Source: Azohydromonas australica DSM 1124 (lineage in GTDB: Bacteria; Pseudomonadota; Gammaproteobacteria; Burkholderiales; Burkholderiaceae_C). Taken from it: DNA of 64,000 bases. The translations under genes and the position numbers were made by a program. Shown in pieces: positions 59,826 through 64,000 of the stretch. The stretch's first letter is position 1; each line of letters begins with the position of its first letter. The notes beneath the pieces are model-generated. The model did not search any database. It was not told where the DNA came from and saw only the letters and a list, made by a program, of their open reading frames with translations. The DNA is taken from NCBI RefSeq assembly GCF_000430725.1, contig NZ_KE387203.1, positions 265,657 to 329,656 of the forward strand, given 5' to 3'.

Positions 59826-61043
59826 ATGAGCCACCCAACCGCCCCCGCCTACGCCCTGTCCACCCATGCCGCCTCGCTGCGCAGCTCCGACGTGCGCGAG
59901 CTGCTGCGCGCCGCGCAGCAGGCCCGCGTGATCTCCCTGGCCGGCGGGCTGCCCGCCGCGGAGCTGTTCGACGTGGAAGGCGTGCGCGCCGCCACCCAGG
60001 CCGTGCTGGAACAGTCGCCCGCCGCCGCGCTGCAGTACGGCCTCACCGAGGGCCAGCCCGCGCTGCGCGCCGCGCTGGAGGCGCGCGAGCGCGCCACGGG
60101 GCTGTCGCTGGCCGCGCGCTCGCTGCTGGTCACCACCGGCTCGCAGCAGGCGCTGGACATCGTGGCGCGGCTGCTGCTGGACGAGGGCGACGTGGTGGTG
60201 ATGCAGCGCCCCGGCTACCTCGCCGCGCTGCAGACCTTCAGCCTGGCCGGCGCCCGCTGCATCGGGCTGGAGGAGGACGAGGAAGGCGCCCGCGTCGAGG
60301 AGCTGGAGACGCTGCAGCTGCCGCGCAAGCCCAAACTCATCTACCTGGTCACGCCCTTCGCCAACCCCTCCGGCGCCACGCTGTCGCTGCGCCGGCGCCG
60401 CTGGCTGCTGCAGTGGGCGGCGCGCAACGAGGTGCTGGTGCTGGAGGACGACCCCTACGGCGTGCTGCGCACCGAGGGCCAGGAGCTGCCGGGGCTGGCG
60501 GCGCTGGCGCAGGACATCCCCGGCGCGCGCGACTGGTGCGGGCGCACGTCCACGCTGTCCAAGGCGGTGGCGCCGGGGCTGCGCCTGGGCTGGCTGATCC
60601 TGCCGCAGCCGCTGGCCGAGGCCGCGGCGCGCGTGAAGCAGGCCATGGACCTGCACACGCCCTCCTTCACCCAGGAGATCGCCGCGCGCTACCTGGACAG
60701 CGGCCGGCTGGAGCCGCACCTGGCGCGCGTGCGCGCCGCCTACCGCGAGCGCTGCCGCGCGCTGTGCGCGGCGCTGCGCGCGGCCTTCGGCGCAGCGCTG
60801 GAGTTCCACGAGCCCGAGGGCGGCATGTTCGTGTGGGCGCGCTTCACCGACGGCACCGACACGCGCGCGCTGCTGTCCCTGGCGCTGGAACAGGGCATGG
60901 CCTTCGTGCCCGGCGACGCCTTCTACGCCGACGCCGCGCCGCGCGACCGCCTGCGCCTGAGCTTCACCACCGAGACGCCGGACAGGCTGCGCGAAGGCGT
61001 GGCGCGGCTGCGCGCGGCGTGGGCCGCGATGCACCGGGGCTGA
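59826..61043 (+). CDS. PLP-dependent aminotransferase (class I/II)
   Basis: A 405-residue transaminase resembling the LysN/2-aminoadipate and MocR-type enzymatic group. It has ISLAGGLPAAELFDVE at the N-terminus, QYGLTEGQPALRAAL, LLVTTGSQQALDIVARLLLDEGD, VTPFANPSGATLSL, LEDDPYGVLR and the PLP lysine in STLSKAVAPGLRLGW. Likely substrates are hydrophobic or branched amino acids or aminoadipate, but this is unresolved. It is divergent from a MocR regulator with 174 bp between the starts, and is probably controlled by it. Confidence 0.9.
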   Translation: MSHPTAPAYALSTHAASLRSSDVRELLRAAQQARVISLAGGLPAAELFDVEGVRAATQAVLEQSPAAALQYGLTEGQPALRAALEARERATGLSLAARSLLVTTGSQQALDIVARLLLDEGDVVVMQRPGYLAALQTFSLAGARCIGLEEDEEGARVEELETLQLPRKPKLIYLVTPFANPSGATLSLRRRRWLLQWAARNEVLVLEDDPYGVLRTEGQELPGLAALAQDIPGARDWCGRTSTLSKAVAPGLRLGWLILPQPLAEAAARVKQAMDLHTPSFTQEIAARYLDSGRLEPHLARVRAAYRERCRALCAALRAAFGAALEFHEPEGGMFVWARFTDGTDTRALLSLALEQGMAFVPGDAFYADAAPRDRLRLSFTTETPDRLREGVARLRAAWAAMHRG

Positions 61044-61079
61044 GTACCCCGGGCCCCGCGCGCCGCGCCCAGGCCACGC

Positions 61080-64000
61080 TCAGACCACGAACAGGTCCGC
61101 TGCCGACAGCGCCGTGCCGGCCCCGAGCCGGGCCACCAGGGTCTGTGCCGCGGCGCCGGTGCCGTCGGCGTCGTAGTACAGCAGGCCGTTGGGCTGGTCG
61201 TAGATCAGCCGGTCGCCAGCGTCCTGCGCCGCCGTGGCCTTCACGAAGGCGCCGGACGCCAACGGACCGTAGGGCCCCAGCGCCGTGAAGACCCCGCTGC
61301 TGAACTCCAGCCGGTCGTCGGCGGCGACGAAGCCGTTGATGGTGTCCACGTTGGTGGCGGCGTTGGGCGCCTCGGTGAAGCGGAACGCGTCCAGGCCGCT
61401 GCCGCCGTTGAGCGTGTCCATCCCGGCTCCGCCGATCAGGGTGTCGTCGCCCAGGCTTCCGGAGATCGCATCGTCATCCGTGCCGCCGTCCAGCCAGTCG
61501 TTGCCCTCCTGGCCGTAGAGCCTGTCGGCACCCTCGTAGCCGTTGAGGACGTCGTCGCCGACGCGGCCTTCGAGCCGGTCGGCGCCCGCGTAGCCGTGGA
61601 GGTTGTCGTTGCCTGAGCTGCCCAGCAGCGTGTCGGCGCCGCTGCTGCCGTACTGGCTGGCGTAGCCGGCCGGCTTGAGGGTGAAGCTGCCCGTCGCGGA
61701 AAGGCCCTGCGGGTCGGTCACCTGGACCTGCACGCTCCAGGTCGTGGTGGTGGCATAGGGCGCGCTGCCCGAGATCACGTGCGTGGACGCGTCGTAGCCC
61801 AGCCAGGCCGGCAGCGGCTGGCCGCCGGCGAGCGAGGCCACGAAGCTGAGCTGGCCGTCGGTTTCCAGGTCGTTGGCGTAGTCGTCCAGGTCCAGCGTGA
61901 AGAGCTGCTGGCCGCTGTCCACGTAAGTGAACTCGCCCAGGCTGAGCTTGGGCGCGTCGTTGACCGGCGTGGCCTGGAACTGCACCAGCCGCGCGATCAC
62001 GCTGCCCTCGTTGTCGGCCACGGTGTAGCGGAAGGTGCCCAGGTCGCCGTTGGCGTCGGCCAAGGGCGTGAAGCGCAGCCCGGTGAGCTGCGCCGCGGTC
62101 AGCACCTGGTCCACCGCCACGCTGCCGCCGTCGGCCAGCTTGACCGTGCCGAAGTAAGGCAGCGCCTCGACGCGGATCACGGGCGTGCCGCCGTCAGGAT
62201 CGGAGGGCGTGCTCAGGCCCAGCGCGGTGGAGCTCGCGTCCTCCAGCAGCACCACCGTCTTGTCGTTCTGCGCCGTGGGCGCGGACGCGTTGGCGCTGAC
62301 CACCGGCGTGAGCGCCTGCACGAAGTTGGCCGCGGTCAGCGCCGAGGGCGCCACGCCCTGCAGCGTCGCCAGCGCCAGGAAGCTCGCACCGTTGGCGCTG
62401 CCGTCGGCATCGGCCTCGATCAGGGTGCGGGTGCCCGAGGCGGTCAGGCGCAGGTGGCCGCTGGCGAAGGGGTCGCTGGACGAGGGCAGGCCCAGGTTGG
62501 ACAGCAACGGCGCCAGGTCGAAGCGGTCGCCGCCGGCGCCGGCCGTGAAGTCTAGGATCAGCGGGGCGGCATGGCCGTAGCGCACGCTCTGCAGCGAGAG
62601 CGTGATCACGTCGGCGCCCGTGCCGGTGGTGATGCGGCCCGATGCGTTGTGGCTGTAGGCCAGGTCGATCAGGTCGTCGCCCGCGCCGGCGTCGATCACC
62701 AGCGCGTCGCCGCCGACACGGATGGTGTCGTTGCCCAGGCCGCCGGTGAGGGTGGCGGCGTCGTGCTCCCAGTTCGCGGCCCAGATGCTGTCGTCGCCGT
62801 CCCCGGCGTCCACCGTCATGCCGCTGCTGTCGTAGCTGAAGCTGATGGTGTCGTTGCCCGCGCCGCCCAGCACCGTGCTGCGGCCGGCAAGGCTGAGGTT
62901 GATGTTGTCGTTGTCCGCGCCCCCGTCCACCAGCGCGGCGAAGCTGGCGTCCCAGGCGCCGGAGAAGCTGAGGTAGTCGTTGCCGGCACCGCCGCGCAGC
63001 GTGTCGTTGCCGTAGCCGCCGTAAAGGTTGTCCGCGCCGTCGCCGCCGTCGACCGAGTCGTGGTCGGTGAGGTCGCCGCGGCCGGGCGCGCTGTTGGCGT
63101 CGAGGTAGTCGTTGCCGGCGCCGCCCAGCAGCGTGTCGTTGCCGCTGCCACCAAAGAGGTTGTCGTTGCCGTCGCCGCCGTCGATGAAGTCGTTGCCTTC
63201 CTCGCCGTGCAGGCCGGAGGCGCCGTAACTGCGGCCCTTGTAGGTCTGGTAGTAGCCGACGTTGTCGTCGCCCGCGCCGCCGAGGATGGTGTCGTTGCCG
63301 AAGCCGCCGAAGACCGCGTCGTTGCCCAGGCCGGCGTCGAGCAGGTCGTGGCCGCTGAAGCCGAAGAGCGTGTCGCTGCCCTCGCCGCCGCGCAGCGTGT
63401 CCCGGCCGCCGAAGCCGCCGTCGAGCAGGTCGTTGTCGCCCGCGCCGCCGAGGCTGTCATTGCCATCGTTGCCGACGAGCGTGTCGGGCGTGATGGTGCC
63501 GGCGTTGCTGACCACCGTGGTGTTGCCTTTGGGAGCGATGCGGTCCACGAAATTGTCCGGACCAACGAGCGTGGTGCCGGACGTGGACACGGTATTGCTC
63601 AGCCGCGCCAGGGTGCTCCACTGCGCCCCGTTGCCCGGGCCGCTGAGGTCCACCTGCAGCAGCGTGTCCTTGCCATCGACCCGCAGCCGCAGCCATTGGC
63701 TGGTGAAGGGGTTGCCGTAGTCGTAGCCCAGTTCCCACAGCCGGCCCAGCACCGCCGAGAGGTCGAGCCTGTCGACGGCGGTACCGGCACCGGCCTTGAA
63801 GTCCGTGATGACGCTGGCCGCATGCCCATACTCCAGGCTGCGCACCGAGAGCTTGACCACGTCGGCGCCGGTGCCGGTGGTGATGCGGCCGGCGGCGTTG
63901 TTGCTGTAGGCCAGGTCGATGAGGTCGGCACCGCTGCCGGCGTCGATCACCAGCGCGTCGCCGCCCACCACGAGGGTGTCGTTGCCCGCGCCGCCGAGGA
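61080..64000 (-). CDS. Giant RTX calcium-binding protein, C-terminal part (5' end outside window)
   Basis: The C-terminal 973 residues of a secreted RTX-type protein; the start lies beyond the right edge. Many GGxGxDxLx-type nonapeptides (e.g. GGAGNDTLLGG-like, GSSGNDNLHGYAGADRLEG) occur in blocks. A cadherin-like/dystroglycan-type domain (VNDAPKLSLGEFTY... PAWLGYDASTHVISGSAP) lies before the last RTX block. The end (ALSAADLFVV) is a plausible type I secretion signal. Two copies of a non-RTX module starting GGDALVIDAG and containing YGHA... DRFDL lie about 1.25 kb apart (copy starts near 63965 and 62713). Role as an adhesin or surface-layer-like protein is likely; no type I secretion genes are visible. 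Confidence 0.9.
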   Translation of the reverse strand, partial: LGGAGNDTLVVGGDALVIDAGSGADLIDLAYSNNAAGRITTGTGADVVKLSVRSLEYGHAASVITDFKAGAGTAVDRLDLSAVLGRLWELGYDYGNPFTSQWLRLRVDGKDTLLQVDLSGPGNGAQWSTLARLSNTVSTSGTTLVGPDNFVDRIAPKGNTTVVSNAGTITPDTLVGNDGNDSLGGAGDNDLLDGGFGGRDTLRGGEGSDTLFGFSGHDLLDAGLGNDAVFGGFGNDTILGGAGDDNVGYYQTYKGRSYGASGLHGEEGNDFIDGGDGNDNLFGGSGNDTLLGGAGNDYLDANSAPGRGDLTDHDSVDGGDGADNLYGGYGNDTLRGGAGNDYLSFSGAWDASFAALVDGGADNDNINLSLAGRSTVLGGAGNDTISFSYDSSGMTVDAGDGDDSIWAANWEHDAATLTGGLGNDTIRVGGDALVIDAGAGDDLIDLAYSHNASGRITTGTGADVITLSLQSVRYGHAAPLILDFTAGAGGDRFDLAPLLSNLGLPSSSDPFASGHLRLTASGTRTLIEADADGSANGASFLALATLQGVAPSALTAANFVQALTPVVSANASAPTAQNDKTVVLLEDASSTALGLSTPSDPDGGTPVIRVEALPYFGTVKLADGGSVAVDQVLTAAQLTGLRFTPLADANGDLGTFRYTVADNEGSVIARLVQFQATPVNDAPKLSLGEFTYVDSGQQLFTLDLDDYANDLETDGQLSFVASLAGGQPLPAWLGYDASTHVISGSAPYATTTTWSVQVQVTDPQGLSATGSFTLKPAGYASQYGSSGADTLLGSSGNDNLHGYAGADRLEGRVGDDVLNGYEGADRLYGQEGNDWLDGGTDDDAISGSLGDDTLIGGAGMDTLNGGSGLDAFRFTEAPNAATNVDTINGFVAADDRLEFSSGVFTALGPYGPLASGAFVKATAAQDAGDRLIYDQPNGLLYYDADGTGAAAQTLVARLGAGTALSAADLFVV

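Noticed and set aside
61080..64000. Repeats considered as CRISPR or tandem satellite
   Set aside because: The repeats are in frame and encode GGxGxD nonapeptides; there are no unique spacers of uniform length and no cas genes.

Overview
The window is about 64 kb of very GC-rich chromosome, dense in genes. Gene order and protein type point to Burkholderiales, most likely Comamonadaceae: rpsP-rimM-trmD-rplS, orn back to back with an M48 protease and rsgA, murJ back to back with rpsT, DUF3579 back to back with argD-argF, and hda-HAD-pcnB-folK. This is inferred from gene order and family type, not from a search. I see no rRNA, tRNA, IS element, prophage or CRISPR array.

Layout. 1-7.6 kb: truncated dnaE, the tRNA hydroxylase gene trhO, an alpha/beta hydrolase without its nucleophile, a DUF599 membrane protein, a pirin/LysR pair and gluQRS. 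7.6-11.1 kb: a signalling island with a stand-alone receiver, a head-to-head NarL-type regulator and CHASE3 histidine kinase, a DUF1328 stress-type peptide and an FKBP. 11.1-23.2 kb: a DEAD-box helicase with a long leader, orn, an M48 protease, rsgA, a CbiB-like protein, nudL, the S16 operon, a GNAT/TM2 pair and the DUF47-pit phosphate operon. 23.4-36.5 kb: folK/pcnB/HAD/hda, sirB1, murJ, rpsT, DUF3579, argD-argF, a phosphoesterase, a kinase-USP fusion, a Cys-cluster protein and a manganese (yybP-ykoY) riboswitch in front of a UPF0016 exporter. 36.5-50 kb: Xaa-Pro aminopeptidase, a putative outer-membrane protein, a methyltransferase, a large lipoprotein metalloprotease, ettA, an rhlE-type helicase, a prolyl hydroxylase, yaaA and an esterase, then small enzymes. 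50-64 kb: XdhC with a MobA-like transferase, a META lipoprotein, a secreted trypsin-like protease, a YgiQ radical-SAM protein, a chemoreceptor, a MocR regulator with a divergent aminotransferase, and the 3' part of a very large RTX protein running off the right edge.

The main interest is regulatory. (a) A shared dyad, [T/G]GT[A/G]GG-N6-CCTACA, flanks the two-component genes. (b) At least nine genes have a -10-like hexamer 6-8 bases before the start codon and no Shine-Dalgarno, which suggests leaderless mRNAs, including divergent dnaE and trhO. (c) A terminator-like hairpin plus T6 lies in the argD leader. (d) The manganese riboswitch has an apparent mutually exclusive pairing and a TTG-start target. 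(e) A PHO-box-like pair of repeats precedes DUF47-pit. (f) The rhlE-type helicase has its SD-like sequence inside a GC hairpin. Protein oddities are the serine-less hydrolase, a chemoreceptor almost without a periplasmic domain, an HLD/DYG kinase fused to a USP domain, and the RTX protein with a roughly 1.25-kb internal repeat.
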